Below, one piece after another: positions 16,773-25,797 of a stretch of DNA of 64,000 bases. Every line of letters begins with the position of its first letter. Position 1 is the stretch's first letter. This stretch comes from JAHEEL01 sp963700375 (GTDB lineage: Bacteria > Actinomycetota > Acidimicrobiia > Spongiisociales > UBA5794). The translations under genes were made by a program, and so were the position numbers. The notes beneath the pieces were generated by a model. It made no database searches. It saw only the letters and a list, made by a program, of their open reading frames with translations, and was not told where the DNA came from. The stretch covers positions 186,001-250,000 of the forward strand of contig CAVOXF010000004.1 of the NCBI GenBank assembly GCA_963700375.1. The letters are read 5' to 3'.

Positions 16773-17716
16773 CCAACTCGCCGAAGACTGCCGGCCGGAT
16801 CAACCGCCTGCTGGCCATGCTGCCCTGGGTCATCGCGAACCCCGGCGCATCGGTCGACGAGGTGTGCGAACGGTTCGGCTACACGCGATCCGACCTCATC
16901 AAGGACCTGAACACCGTGTTTGTCTGCGGTCTCCCCGGCTACGGTCCGGGGGATCTCATGGATGCTTCGATCGACGACGACGAGGTCATCGTTGAAATGG
17001 CCGAGTACTTCGCCAAACCGCTGCGGCTCACGGCACCGGAGGCGCTTGGAATCCTGGCGTCGGGGAAGGCCGTCCAGTCGTCCGGTTCCGGCGGCGAGGC
17101 TCTCGATCGAGCCATCGAGAAGCTCGAACGAACCCTCCTCCCGGAGGGGGGCGACGCCGTGGTCGTCGACCTCCCTGAACCGGCGCTGGTGCGAGAACTC
17201 CGCCTCGCGGCGAACGACGGATTGGTCTTCAAGATCGACCACACGTCGATCTCGTCGGGAGAGCGAAAGACGCGCGAGATTGAGCCGTGGTCGGTGTTCA
17301 CCACACTCGGCAACTGGTACGTGTCCGGCTATTGCCGGAGCGCAGGTGCAGAGCGAGTATTCCGCGTGGACCGGATCCGCTCGGCGGTGCCGACAGGCGA
17401 GGTGTTTGAACCACCGACGAAGACCCGTCAACCCGAGATCCGCTACACGCCAAGCGACGACGACGCGCACGCGGTCATTCGCCTCGGCCCTCACGGCCGA
17501 TGGGTCGCCGACTACTACCCGGTCGACGTTCTGCATGAGGGTCCGGACGAGATGGTGATTCGAATCAGTGTTGGCGATCCTGCCGTTGCCGCTCGCCTTC
17601 TTCTCCGCCTCGGCGCTGCCGCGGATCTCGTTGAAGGTGCCGAGGTGGCCCGAGCGACGAGCGCACTCCGGGCACGCATCCTGGCGCGCTATGCCGGCGA
17701 CGCACCAAATGACTAG
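16769..17716 (+). CDS. pafC: WYL-domain transcriptional activator PafC
   Basis: 315 aa. Same HTH-WYL-WCX architecture as PafB: N-terminal HTH (about 8-65), WYL segment NWYVSGYCRSAG near residue 182, then a C-terminal WCX domain. PafB and PafC act as a heterodimer or fusion in other actinobacteria. Its stop codon lies within the left arm of a perfect inverted repeat. Confidence 0.88.
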   Translation: MTNSPKTAGRINRLLAMLPWVIANPGASVDEVCERFGYTRSDLIKDLNTVFVCGLPGYGPGDLMDASIDDDEVIVEMAEYFAKPLRLTAPEALGILASGKAVQSSGSGGEALDRAIEKLERTLLPEGGDAVVVDLPEPALVRELRLAANDGLVFKIDHTSISSGERKTREIEPWSVFTTLGNWYVSGYCRSAGAERVFRVDRIRSAVPTGEVFEPPTKTRQPEIRYTPSDDDAHAVIRLGPHGRWVADYYPVDVLHEGPDEMVIRISVGDPAVAARLLLRLGAAADLVEGAEVARATSALRARILARYAGDAPND

Positions 17717-17732
17717 GAGGAAATAGTCATTT
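17707..17732 (+). promoter_or_regulatory. Hairpin at the pafC stop with Shine-Dalgarno in its loop
   Basis: AAATGACTA (17707-17715) pairs perfectly with TAGTCATTT (17724-17732). The 8-base loop is GGAGGAAA, an exposed ribosome site. No U tract follows, so it is not a typical terminator. It separates the paf genes from the zinc-ribbon gene and could control either mRNA stability or translation. Confidence 0.5.
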
Positions 17733-17788
17733 AGAGAACGGCTCGGATGCCGATGAGTTATGCGACGCTGGCAATGGAGCAAGACAGC

Positions 17789-18088
17789 ATGACCACCATC
17801 CGAACCACATGCACAACCTGCGGAGACGTAGAGCTCACGATCGACGATGTCGGTCTTGAAATGGCCGCCGGATCGGACGAAGGTCGCTACCGCTTCGATT
17901 GCCCATTCTGCGGAACCACGCAACGTCGGCCCGCGAGCCGTCGAGTCGTGAGCGTCCTCCTCGCCACCGGAGTCGGATACGACATCGTGGCGACGGCAAG
18001 CCCGATCACCGAAGAGGAGATCGAGGCGTTCTCACAGGCACTCGGTGGACAAGAGTGGTTCTGGGAGCTTGCTGCATCAGATTCGTGA
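17789..18088 (+). CDS. Zinc-ribbon protein of unknown function
   Basis: 99 aa from ATG 17789, which has GGAG ten bases upstream. CTTC near residue 8 and CPFC near residue 40 form two CxxC knuckles, predicting one bound zinc. The remainder is acidic and helical. It follows pafC by 72 bases and may be co-transcribed. No specific family recognised. Confidence 0.6.
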   Translation: MTTIRTTCTTCGDVELTIDDVGLEMAAGSDEGRYRFDCPFCGTTQRRPASRRVVSVLLATGVGYDIVATASPITEEEIEAFSQALGGQEWFWELAASDS

Positions 18089-18116
18089 CCGGGCGGGCAT
18101 GAGCTGAGGGGTCATC

Positions 18117-18146
18117 GGTGCCTCCGGGGTTGAACCCGGGGGCACC
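18117..18146. terminator. Strong hairpin between the zinc-ribbon and helicase genes
   Basis: GGTGCCTCCGGG pairs with CCCGGGGGCACC across a 6-base loop, with one G-U. No clear U tract follows on the plus strand. It probably ends the paf-region transcript. The rest of 18089-18354 shows no gene. Confidence 0.45.
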
Positions 18147-18354
18147 ACAGGTTCTGGGGTCAGTCGTTCTCCTTCCCGAGACACGGCCCGCCCTCTACCA
18201 TCCCGGTCATGGGGACCCTTTCATCCGCTGAGAACGCGGCAGCCGCTGTTGTTGCCGCAGCGCACTTCGGACCCCGCGGTGCGCCGTCTCGTGCCGACCT
18301 GACACCCGTATCTCGCTTGACTGTTGCGTGTTCCCTTCGCCCGGCCCTCCCGGT

Positions 18355-20892
18355 ATGACCGACCGCCTCGGTGCTGTGGCCCGGACCTTCCTCGACGGTA
18401 AGGGATTTGAGCCCGATCCGTTCCAGATCGAGGCAATAGCGGCAATCGAACGCGGGGCGTCGGTCGTGGTCGCCGCGCCCACCGGGTCCGGCAAGACGCT
18501 GATTGCAGAAGCGGCAATCGAGATCGCCCTCGCCGCCGGCAGGCGAGCGTTCTACACGACGCCGATCAAGGCACTGTCGAATCAGAAGTACCGCGATTTC
18601 GTCGACCGATATGGTGAGGGCGGGACCGGGCTCCTCACCGGTGACAACAGCGTGAACGGCGAGGCACCCGTTGTCGTCATGACCACCGAAGTTCTTCGGA
18701 ACATGATCTACGCCGACTCGCACGCCCTCGAGGGGCTGGGCGCGGTGATCCTCGACGAAGTCCACTACCTGCAGGATCGCTACCGCGGCTCGGTATGGGA
18801 AGAGACGATCATCCACCTGCCGGCGGAGATCCAAATCGTCAACCTGTCGGCGACCGTTGCGAATGGCGAAGAGTTCGCCGGATGGGTTCGAGCCAGGAGA
18901 GGAACGACCGAACTCGTCGTCGAGGAGAAGCGTCCCGTGCCCCTCGAGTCGATGTACCTCGTCAGGGATCGATACCACGACAACGTGATCGAGTGGTTTC
19001 CGGTCTTCGGCAAGGACGGCATCCGGCCGAACCCTCGGGTCGTCTCGCTCCTTCGCAAGGGACGCGGTCGCGCCAAGCGCTTCTCGACGCCGCGCCGACT
19101 GGAAGTAGCCGAAGCTCTGCTCGCCGCGGCGAAGCTGCCTGCCATCTACTTCATCTTCTCGAGAGCGGGGTGCGACGATGCGGCCCGGTCCGTTGCGTCG
19201 GCCGGACTCCGTCTCACGTCGGCATCGGAACGAGAGGAGATCAGCGAGTTCGCGTCCGAAATGACGGCCAACCTGAATCCAACCGACCTTGCGGTGCTCG
19301 GCTACGAATCGTGGCTCTCCATGATCGAGAGCGGTGTCGCGGCCCACCACGCCGGAATGGTCCCTGCCTTCAAGGAGACCGTCGAGCAGCTGTTCTCGAC
19401 CGGCCACATCAAACTGGTGTTCGCGACGGAGACACTCGCACTCGGCATCAACATGCCGGCGAAGGCGGTGGTGCTCGAATCCTTCAGCAAGTTCAACGGC
19501 GAGTCCCACGAACTCCTCCGCGCCGGCGACTACACCCAGCTCACGGGCCGGGCCGGGAGGCGCGGGATCGATGAACACGGGACCGCGGTAATCCTCTACA
19601 GCTCGTACGTGCCGTTCAAGAAGGTCGCGGACGTCGCGGCCCTCGGCAGCCATCCGCTGGTGTCGTCCTTCGAGCCGTCGTACAACATGGCGGTGAACCT
19701 GGTCGCCAACTATCCCAAGGACAGGGCCCAGGAACTCCTCCGAGCTTCGTTTGCCCAGTTCAGAACTCAGGAGCGAGCGCGCCAACTCGACGAGCGGATC
19801 GCCGAACGTGCCGCCGAAGTCGAGCGCTACTTGGCGGCGGCGCAGTGCGAGCGTGGTGACATCGAGGCCTATGCAGCGTCTCCGCTCGGGTCCGACGAGG
19901 GTTCTGATGCGGCACGAACGTTCCTGGACGGACTCGACTCGGGTGATGTGATCGATCTGGGGGATGGCGAGCGGTGGGTGATTCTCGTGAGGGGTTATGG
20001 ACCGAAACCTCAGTATCTGATGCTTTCTGAGGACGGTAGGCAGCGGAGATCGCAGCTGCTCACTCTCGGCACGGTGCCGAGGCACCTGGGGAGGCTCGAT
20101 CTCGAGAAGCCGTTACGTAGCCACGACGCCGACTACCTCGCCGGGACGGCAGCATCGCTCGGTTCGTGGGAGGCCGACCCCGCCCTGGCGGCGACGACGG
20201 GTCCGACCGCTGACACGACGATCGCGGGCTGCCCAAAGGTCGATGAGCACCTCGGGTGGCTGTCCCGATCGCAGAGAGCAGCAAAGGATTTGCGACGCCT
20301 CCAGCGCCGACGCACCAAGAGCGGCGATGACATCGTCGAACGCTTCGAGGCCCGGATGCGCGTTCTCGAAGGCCTCGGGTACGCGCGGCGTTGGACGCTG
20401 TCGGATAAGGGTGAGCGCCTCCGGCGGGTGTACAGCGAACTGGATCTACTCCTGACCGAGGTCGCCGAATCGGGTCTGCTCGGCGACCTCACGGCGCCGG
20501 AGTTCGCGTCGGTGGTGTCGATGTTCACGTTCGAGCCCCGGAGGGCCGACGCCGAGGAGGTCAGACTGGTTGGCGTCGTCGCGGAGCGTTTCGCTCAGGT
20601 CGAAGACGCGTGGCGAACGGTCTCGGCCCTCGAAACCCGCTTGCGCGTTCCTCCCGGGCGGGCGCCTGAGGCCGGGTTCACTCCATACGCCTACGCCTGG
20701 GTCGCGGGAGCCGACCTCGAGGAGTTGTTCGGGGAGGACGATTTCGCCGCCGGCGACTTCGTGAGGAACTGCCGCCAACTCCTCGACCTCATGCGTCAGA
20801 TCCGCGACGCGTTTCCATCGCTTGCGCCGGTTGCCGCCGAAGCGATCGCGGAGACCGATCGGGGCATCGTGGCAGTCGGGGGTCGTGCATGA
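18355..20892 (+). CDS. helY: HelY/Ski2-like DExH RNA helicase
   Basis: 845 aa. Superfamily 2 helicase of the Ski2/Mtr4 type: APTGSGKT (41-48), DEVH (134-137), the helicase C domain with AHHAGM, then TGRAGRRGID (motif VI), and a long C-terminal helical domain. Actinobacterial HelY proteins are about this length (roughly 900 aa in mycobacteria) and are thought to act in RNA processing or decay. ATG 18355 fits the family N terminus; a GTG nine codons upstream is possible and neither has a clear ribosome site. ATGA overlap with the lipid kinase. Confidence 0.85.
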   Translation: MTDRLGAVARTFLDGKGFEPDPFQIEAIAAIERGASVVVAAPTGSGKTLIAEAAIEIALAAGRRAFYTTPIKALSNQKYRDFVDRYGEGGTGLLTGDNSVNGEAPVVVMTTEVLRNMIYADSHALEGLGAVILDEVHYLQDRYRGSVWEETIIHLPAEIQIVNLSATVANGEEFAGWVRARRGTTELVVEEKRPVPLESMYLVRDRYHDNVIEWFPVFGKDGIRPNPRVVSLLRKGRGRAKRFSTPRRLEVAEALLAAAKLPAIYFIFSRAGCDDAARSVASAGLRLTSASEREEISEFASEMTANLNPTDLAVLGYESWLSMIESGVAAHHAGMVPAFKETVEQLFSTGHIKLVFATETLALGINMPAKAVVLESFSKFNGESHELLRAGDYTQLTGRAGRRGIDEHGTAVILYSSYVPFKKVADVAALGSHPLVSSFEPSYNMAVNLVANYPKDRAQELLRASFAQFRTQERARQLDERIAERAAEVERYLAAAQCERGDIEAYAASPLGSDEGSDAARTFLDGLDSGDVIDLGDGERWVILVRGYGPKPQYLMLSEDGRQRRSQLLTLGTVPRHLGRLDLEKPLRSHDADYLAGTAASLGSWEADPALAATTGPTADTTIAGCPKVDEHLGWLSRSQRAAKDLRRLQRRRTKSGDDIVERFEARMRVLEGLGYARRWTLSDKGERLRRVYSELDLLLTEVAESGLLGDLTAPEFASVVSMFTFEPRRADAEEVRLVGVVAERFAQVEDAWRTVSALETRLRVPPGRAPEAGFTPYAYAWVAGADLEELFGEDDFAAGDFVRNCRQLLDLMRQIRDAFPSLAPVAAEAIAETDRGIVAVGGRA

Positions 20893-21773
20893 GCGGTTGG
20901 TGGGTGATTGTGAATCCATCCGCTGGACGCGGGGGTGATCTCACCGGTCGAGTCAAGGCGGTCCTGGACGACCGCGGAGTCGCATCTGAGATCCGGAGAT
21001 CGTCGTCACCGGAAGCAGTCGCTGACCTCGTCGAAGGTGGTCGCGACGCCGGCTACGACTGTTTCGCCGCCGTTGGGGGAGACGGCACCGCCAACCTTGT
21101 ACTGAACGGACTGCTTGCACGACCATGGGAGACTCCGCCGACGCTCGCCATCCTCCCTGCAGGATCGGGCAGCGACTTCGTTCGGACGTTCGCGATCCCG
21201 AACCGCCTCGAGGGAGCCGCAGACCACCTCTCCGGCGGCGACCGGTATCCCATCGACGTAGGGCTCCTGACCGGATCGTTTGGCGACCGCTACTTCCTGA
21301 ACGCTGCGAACGCTGGGATCGCCGCGCGGACAGTCGTCGATGCGGGACATCTTCCGGATTGGATGGGGTCCCGGCGATACCTCGCCGGCTTCTGGACCGC
21401 ACTCGCGAGAACGCGACCGGATACCGTGAAGGTAGACAGCGACGGACGAACGATCTCGGCCACCGCATGGAACGTGGTGATCGCGAACGGCCAGTTCTTC
21501 GGTGGGGGCATGAATGTCGCCCCCCGTGCCGCGACCATGGACGGCCTCTTCGACGTACAGGTGTTCTCCGGCCCGCGCAGGATGGCGCCCGTGGTGATCC
21601 GCCGGGTCGTACGTGGCACTCATCTCACCCATCCGGCAGTCCGGCGCACGACGGGCGCTTCGGTGACGGTCGACGTGCCCGATAGCTGGATGGTCGAGGC
21701 CGACGGCGAGATCATCGGCTCAGGATCGTTCTCGGCGCAGGTGATTCAGGGGATGGTGGACTTCAAGATCTAG
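20889..21773 (+). CDS. Diacylglycerol/sphingosine-kinase-like lipid kinase (YegS/DagK family)
   Basis: 294 aa. VIVNPSAGRGGD at the N terminus, GGDGTANLVLNGL (about 59-71) and PAGSGSDFVRTF (about 91-102) are the nucleotide-binding signatures of DAGK-catalytic-domain enzymes, which phosphorylate diacylglycerol or related lipids. Start overlaps the helY stop (ATGA), so expression is coupled. Lipid substrate not predictable. Confidence 0.85.
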   Translation: MSGWWVIVNPSAGRGGDLTGRVKAVLDDRGVASEIRRSSSPEAVADLVEGGRDAGYDCFAAVGGDGTANLVLNGLLARPWETPPTLAILPAGSGSDFVRTFAIPNRLEGAADHLSGGDRYPIDVGLLTGSFGDRYFLNAANAGIAARTVVDAGHLPDWMGSRRYLAGFWTALARTRPDTVKVDSDGRTISATAWNVVIANGQFFGGGMNVAPRAATMDGLFDVQVFSGPRRMAPVVIRRVVRGTHLTHPAVRRTTGASVTVDVPDSWMVEADGEIIGSGSFSAQVIQGMVDFKI

Positions 21774-22147
21774 GTTCGTGGCCAGCCGCCGGTCGCCCGG
21801 TTCGTGCCGGACTACGCGGCGCTCCTCGTCTCCGCGGTTTGGGCTCCCGGACGCCCCCTGGATCGTCATTGGCGCTCCTCCGCGTCCTCCAACCCCTAGG
21901 GCGGGGTACACAAGACCCCCCAGCGAAGGCGAACTCAGCAGGCAGATTCGATCATGTCATCGCCGGCACCGGGGAGCGTCTGCACGCATGGGGCGGTTGA
22001 CGGCGGCTAGAGAGCATGCCGTCGGCGCCGCTTCCGGGCGGTGCTCCTTCGCAGGTGGGAACGAACGCCTCGAGCGAGTCCGTATGTGAATCCATGGCCG
22101 GAAGGCGGATGGCCGTGTATGCTCCCCGGCCGCAGGAGGTTGTATTC
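21774..22147. other. Intergenic stretch, no supported gene
   Basis: About 370 bases between the lipid kinase and the DUF4193 gene. Frames here lack ribosome sites and family signal. TATGCT near 22118 could serve as a -10 box for the downstream gene, whose AGGAGG at about 22135 is strong. Nothing else was identified. Confidence 0.5.
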
Positions 22148-22594
22148 ATGGCCACCGACGAAGATTTCCCAGACGACGACGCAGCGGAGGATTTCCCGGA
22201 TCCCGACGAGGACGCGCTCGACGACGACCTGATTGAAGATCCTCTCGAGGATACGCTCGAGGTGGGTGTGGACGACGATGACGACGACCTCGTCGAGGAG
22301 ACGGAGCCCGTCGACGACGACTCCGACGACGACTCCGACGATGACGACGAGGCCTTCGACGAACTCGAAGCCGAGGAACTCGAAATGCTCACGGAGGACG
22401 AGACGACCGAGACGCTCGTGGTCGACGAGGCAGCGGAGATGCGTGCCATCCGACGCGCCGAGCTGGCGATGGACCAGCAAGGGGTCGTTGAAGCGACCGA
22501 AGGCGAGTTCGTCTGCTCGAGCTGCTTCCTCGTCCTCAAGACCGTCCAGCTCGCGAACCCGCGCAAGAAGATCTGCAAGGACTGCGCCAGCTGA
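22148..22594 (+). CDS. DUF4193 protein: acidic tail plus zinc ribbon
   Basis: 148 aa. Residues 1-80 are almost entirely Asp/Glu. The C-terminal part ends with FVCSSCFLVLKTVQLANP and ICKDCA, a CxxC...CxxC zinc ribbon diagnostic of the actinobacterial DUF4193 family. Known members are near 100 aa, so the acidic region is unusually extended here. Start ATG 22148 has AGGAGG nine bases upstream. A nucleic-acid mimic or RNA polymerase/ribosome-associated role is possible, but unproven. Confidence 0.8.
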   Translation: MATDEDFPDDDAAEDFPDPDEDALDDDLIEDPLEDTLEVGVDDDDDDLVEETEPVDDDSDDDSDDDDEAFDELEAEELEMLTEDETTETLVVDEAAEMRAIRRAELAMDQQGVVEATEGEFVCSSCFLVLKTVQLANPRKKICKDCAS

Positions 22595-22672
22595 GTCGAA
22601 TCCATCTCGATTCGCATGGGGCGCCGTGCGAATGCCATCAAGGCGCGCTCGCACTGTTCCGATGATCTGTGC

Positions 22673-23437
22673 ATGGAACGGCTATCGACCCTCGACCCGA
22701 CCGGGGATGACGCGACCACGACGAAGCCCTTCGACGTGATCGTGGTCATGCCGACCTACAACGAGGCCGAGAACATCTCGGCTATCGCGGCGGCCGTGCG
22801 CGCTCATGGCTACCGCCTGCTGATCGTCGACGACGGCTCACCGGATGGCACCGGTGATATTGCCGACGGACTCGCAGCAGCGGATAGCGGGATCGAAGTG
22901 CTGCACCGCTCGGAGAAGTCGGGTCTCGGTCAGGCCTACGCAGCCGGATTCGACACTGCGGCAACCCTCAATGGAACGATCTTCTGTGAGATGGACGCCG
23001 ACTTCTCCCACAATCCCAGCGACCTTCCCAGACTCATTGCCGCGATCGACGGCGGAGCCGATCTCGCGATCGGCAGCCGGTACGTGCCGGGAGGTGGCAC
23101 CGAAGGTTGGCCGTGGCACCGCCAGGCCATCTCGAGGGGTGGGAATCGATACGCCGCGCTCATGCTCGGCATCCACGTGAAGGACGCCACGGCAGGGTTC
23201 CGTGCGTTTCGAAGCGGTGCCATCGCGAAGCTGGATCCGGCATCGTGCGACGCGTCCGGGTACGCCTTTCAGGTTGAGATGGCCAGGAGGGCCGAGGAAG
23301 CGGATCTGCGGATCACAGAGATCCCCATCCAGTTCAAAGAACGCGAAGCCGGCGCCTCGAAGATGTCAACGGCGATTGCCATCGAAGCCATGCGGCTCGT
23401 GACGCGATGGGGATGGCAACGGCGGGTGAAGAAGTAG
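22673..23437 (+). CDS. Polyprenyl-phosphate glycosyltransferase (Ppm1/DPM1 type)
   Basis: 254 aa, GT2 family. VMPTYNEAENI, VDDGSPDGT, MDADFSH (metal DxD) and GSRYVPGGG are the polyprenyl-phosphate mannose synthase motifs. The enzyme moves mannose from GDP-mannose to a polyprenyl phosphate at the inner membrane face; members lacking transmembrane segments, as here, need no fused acyltransferase. ATG 22673 is preferred to 22616, which adds a non-conserved extension. Confidence 0.82.
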   Translation: MERLSTLDPTGDDATTTKPFDVIVVMPTYNEAENISAIAAAVRAHGYRLLIVDDGSPDGTGDIADGLAAADSGIEVLHRSEKSGLGQAYAAGFDTAATLNGTIFCEMDADFSHNPSDLPRLIAAIDGGADLAIGSRYVPGGGTEGWPWHRQAISRGGNRYAALMLGIHVKDATAGFRAFRSGAIAKLDPASCDASGYAFQVEMARRAEEADLRITEIPIQFKEREAGASKMSTAIAIEAMRLVTRWGWQRRVKK

Positions 23438-23496
23438 CGCCCGATCCCCGGTCGCCAGTCTTCTCATTCGGGCGCGAGACACGGCATGATGACGGC

Positions 23497-24021
23497 ATGA
23501 CGCCTGCCCAGTTCATGCTCGTCGCAGCGAGGGTCGCCGAACCCTCTGACGCGCCCGACCTCGCTCGCATGTACGGCGACCTCGCGGAGGAACAGCGCTC
23601 GATCCGCGCGATCTGGCCCTATGCCGATGGCCTGCCGGCGCCCGTCGAGGCCTCCTTGCTCGGGCTGGTCGAACGTCCGGATGCCCTCGTCGTGGTCGGT
23701 GAGATCGATGGCGTCCCCCTCGGGTTCCTCGTTGCCGTTGAAGAACCGCTGCTCGATCCGCATGCCGATCGCTTCATCGGGGTCATCCAACTCATCTTCA
23801 CGGATCTCGACGCACGGGGCGTCGGCATCGGTGCCGCCATGCTCGACGTCGCCATGGCGCATCTCGTAGAGCGTGGTATCGATCTGTTTGATGCACGAGT
23901 GAGCCCGGGACACCGGATGGCGAAGAACTTCTTCGAGTCGAGCGGATTCAAGGCGCGCTCGATCATGATGCATCGCGGCGAGTCCGCGGTCGTGGCTCCC
24001 GACGAAGTCGAGCCCGCATGA
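23497..24021 (+). CDS. GNAT-family N-acetyltransferase
   Basis: 174 aa. The fold is recognisable from VAARVAEPSDAPDLARMY (strand 1/helix 1), FIGVIQLIFTDLDARGVGIGAAML, where the RGxGIG-like acetyl-CoA pyrophosphate loop lies at about residues 108-113, and a C-terminal FFESSGFKARSIMM. ATG 23497 is used because the earlier start falls within the glycosyltransferase. ATGA overlap with the HAD gene. Substrate unknown. Confidence 0.75.
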   Translation: MTPAQFMLVAARVAEPSDAPDLARMYGDLAEEQRSIRAIWPYADGLPAPVEASLLGLVERPDALVVVGEIDGVPLGFLVAVEEPLLDPHADRFIGVIQLIFTDLDARGVGIGAAMLDVAMAHLVERGIDLFDARVSPGHRMAKNFFESSGFKARSIMMHRGESAVVAPDEVEPA

Positions 24022-24830
24022 ACGGAAGCCTCTCCGATGGCCGGCCGAAGACGTTCGTGTTCGATCTCGATGGCGTGGTGTACATCGATCACATGGGAGT
24101 GCCCGGTGCCGGCGAGACGCTGACCTTCCTCGATCGGGCCGGTCACCAGGTGCTGTTCGCCACGAACAACTCCTCCAGAGCAGTCGACGCCGTCGTCGAG
24201 AACATCCGAGAACGAACCGGATTCGAGGCACGCCCCGAGGCGGTGATCACTTCGGGACTCGCTGCGGCGGATCTCCTGCGCGGTGGTGCCGAGGTCTGCC
24301 TGGTGCTCGGTTCGCGGGGACTAGAGCGGACGCTCGAAGATGCAGGGATCGCACTGACCGCCGACCACACTGCCGCAACAACCCTGGTTGTGGGGCTCGA
24401 CCGCGGCCTCTCCTATGACCGTTTGGCGGGGGCCGTGCTCGCCGTTCGGCGCGGCGCGCGATTCGTCGCCACGAACGACGACGCCACCTATCCGATGCCG
24501 GACGGCCTGTACCCCGGGTGTGGCGCCATCGTGGCCGCCGTCGAGCGGGCAACGGGAGCGACACCGATCGTATGTGGCAAGCCGCACACGCCGATGCGAA
24601 GCCTTATCGAACGCAAGATCGAACATGCCGACGTCTGGATGGTCGGCGACCGCCCCGGGACCGATCTGGCGCTCGCCGCGACTGCCGGTTGGGGGAAGAT
24701 CCTCGTGCTCACGGGCGTGGCCGGCCTCGACGATGAACTCGACCCGAATCTCCGACCGGACCACACGCTCGAGTCGATCGCGGGACTCGGCGCTCTCGTG
24801 TCCGTCGCGAACGCGCGAACCGAGGGATAA
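24018..24830 (+). CDS. HAD-IIA phosphatase (NagD/phosphoglycolate type)
   Basis: 270 aa. FDLDGVVYID (catalytic Asp pair, about residues 14-18), TNNSSR (motif II), a large C2 cap, and VGDRPGTDL (motif IV) place it in subfamily IIA with NagD and 4-nitrophenylphosphatases. It occupies the position of the Rv1692 HAD phosphatase upstream of tlyA in mycobacteria. Substrate is probably a small phosphoester. Confidence 0.85.
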   Translation: MNGSLSDGRPKTFVFDLDGVVYIDHMGVPGAGETLTFLDRAGHQVLFATNNSSRAVDAVVENIRERTGFEARPEAVITSGLAAADLLRGGAEVCLVLGSRGLERTLEDAGIALTADHTAATTLVVGLDRGLSYDRLAGAVLAVRRGARFVATNDDATYPMPDGLYPGCGAIVAAVERATGATPIVCGKPHTPMRSLIERKIEHADVWMVGDRPGTDLALAATAGWGKILVLTGVAGLDDELDPNLRPDHTLESIAGLGALVSVANARTEG

Positions 24831-24837
24831 TGGCATC

Positions 24838-25009
24838 ATGACACAACGACCAGGGTGACCCGCACCAGGGCAAGAGTCTCGACGACCTCGAGGCCGAACT
24901 CGAGACAGTCGACGCCACCGAAGCATCGGAGATCGCCGAGCAGATCGCACGGTTGCTCGGAACCGCGTTGGACGATATCGACGGCGGCAACCGGAGCGCT
25001 GCACCCTGA
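24838..25009 (+). CDS. Small acidic protein, frame broken by one extra base
   Basis: ATG 24838 is followed after six codons by TGA. With one base skipped after the second or third codon the frame runs through about 54 residues (LDDLEAELETVDATEASEIA part) to TGA at 25007-25009, predicting a short acidic helical protein. Mycobacteria carry a small conserved gene (Rv1693, from memory) in this same slot between the HAD phosphatase and tlyA, which supports a real gene. The recovered frame has no in-frame start of its own. Confidence 0.4.
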
Positions 25010-25797
25010 CCAGGCGACGCCTCGATTCCGAACTCGTGCGCCGCAAGTTGGTGCCGTCGCGAACCGAGGCACGCCGCGTGATCGATGAAGGGCGAGTTCG
25101 GGTGCGCGGCAATCCGGCGCCCAAACCGTCGACGCTTGTCGCCGCAGAGGACCCGCTCTCGATCGAAGGGCCTCCTGCCCGATTCGTGAGCCGCGCCGGG
25201 GCGAAACTCGACGGCGCCATCGAGGCCTTCGGCGTTCCCGTCGTCGGTCGCAGCGCCATCGATGTCGGTGCCTCAACCGGGGGGTTCACCGACTGCCTGC
25301 TGCAACGCGGCGCATCGTCGGTCGTCGCTCTCGATGTCGGATACGGCCAACTCCACCACCGCATCCGAAGCGATGACCGCGTCACCGTGATCGAAAGAAC
25401 GAATGTTCGCCATGCGGATCCGGCCGGCCTTGGTGCTCCGTTTGATCTCGTGGTTGCAGACCTCTCGTTCATCTCACTCGCACTCGTCGCCCCGCAGATG
25501 AGCGCACTTGGGGGTCCAGAGTCGGATTGGGTACTGCTCGTCAAGCCCCAGTTCGAGGCCGGCAAGGGGCAGGTCGGTCGGGGCGGGATCGTGCGTGAAC
25601 CCGAAGTACACGCTCAGGCGATCGAGCAGGCGGTTGCCGCACTCGCCCAGGCGGGCGTCGGCACGGTGGGCCTTGTCGATTCCTCGATCACCGGGGCTGA
25701 GGGCAATAGGGAGTTCCTCGTCCACGGCCGGCGCGCCGAACGTCGCGTCGATGCCGGTACCGTACGGGCGATCGCATTCGAGGAGCATCAGCCGTGA
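25006..25797 (+). CDS. tlyA: TlyA-family 2'-O-ribose rRNA methyltransferase
   Basis: 263 aa from CTG 25006. TlyA methylates riboses in 16S and 23S rRNA and determines capreomycin sensitivity in mycobacteria. An N-terminal S4-like RNA-binding region (RRRLDSELVRRKLVPSRTEA) precedes an FtsJ-type domain with DVGASTGGFTDCLL (SAM motif I) and VADLSFISL. GTG 25036 is the first common start codon but would cut into the S4 region, so CTG 25006, overlapping the previous stop as CTGA, is proposed. The start is uncertain; the family is not. Confidence 0.85.
   Translation: MTRRRLDSELVRRKLVPSRTEARRVIDEGRVRVRGNPAPKPSTLVAAEDPLSIEGPPARFVSRAGAKLDGAIEAFGVPVVGRSAIDVGASTGGFTDCLLQRGASSVVALDVGYGQLHHRIRSDDRVTVIERTNVRHADPAGLGAPFDLVVADLSFISLALVAPQMSALGGPESDWVLLVKPQFEAGKGQVGRGGIVREPEVHAQAIEQAVAALAQAGVGTVGLVDSSITGAEGNREFLVHGRRAERRVDAGTVRAIAFEEHQP

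Noticed and set aside
18160..20085. 641-codon minus-strand frame opposite the helicase
   Set aside because: Same reason; helicase motifs I to VI are on the plus strand.
22007..22749. Ser-rich minus-strand frames opposite the DUF4193 gene
   Set aside because: Reverse complement of Asp/Glu codons produces Ser/Val runs; not a gene.
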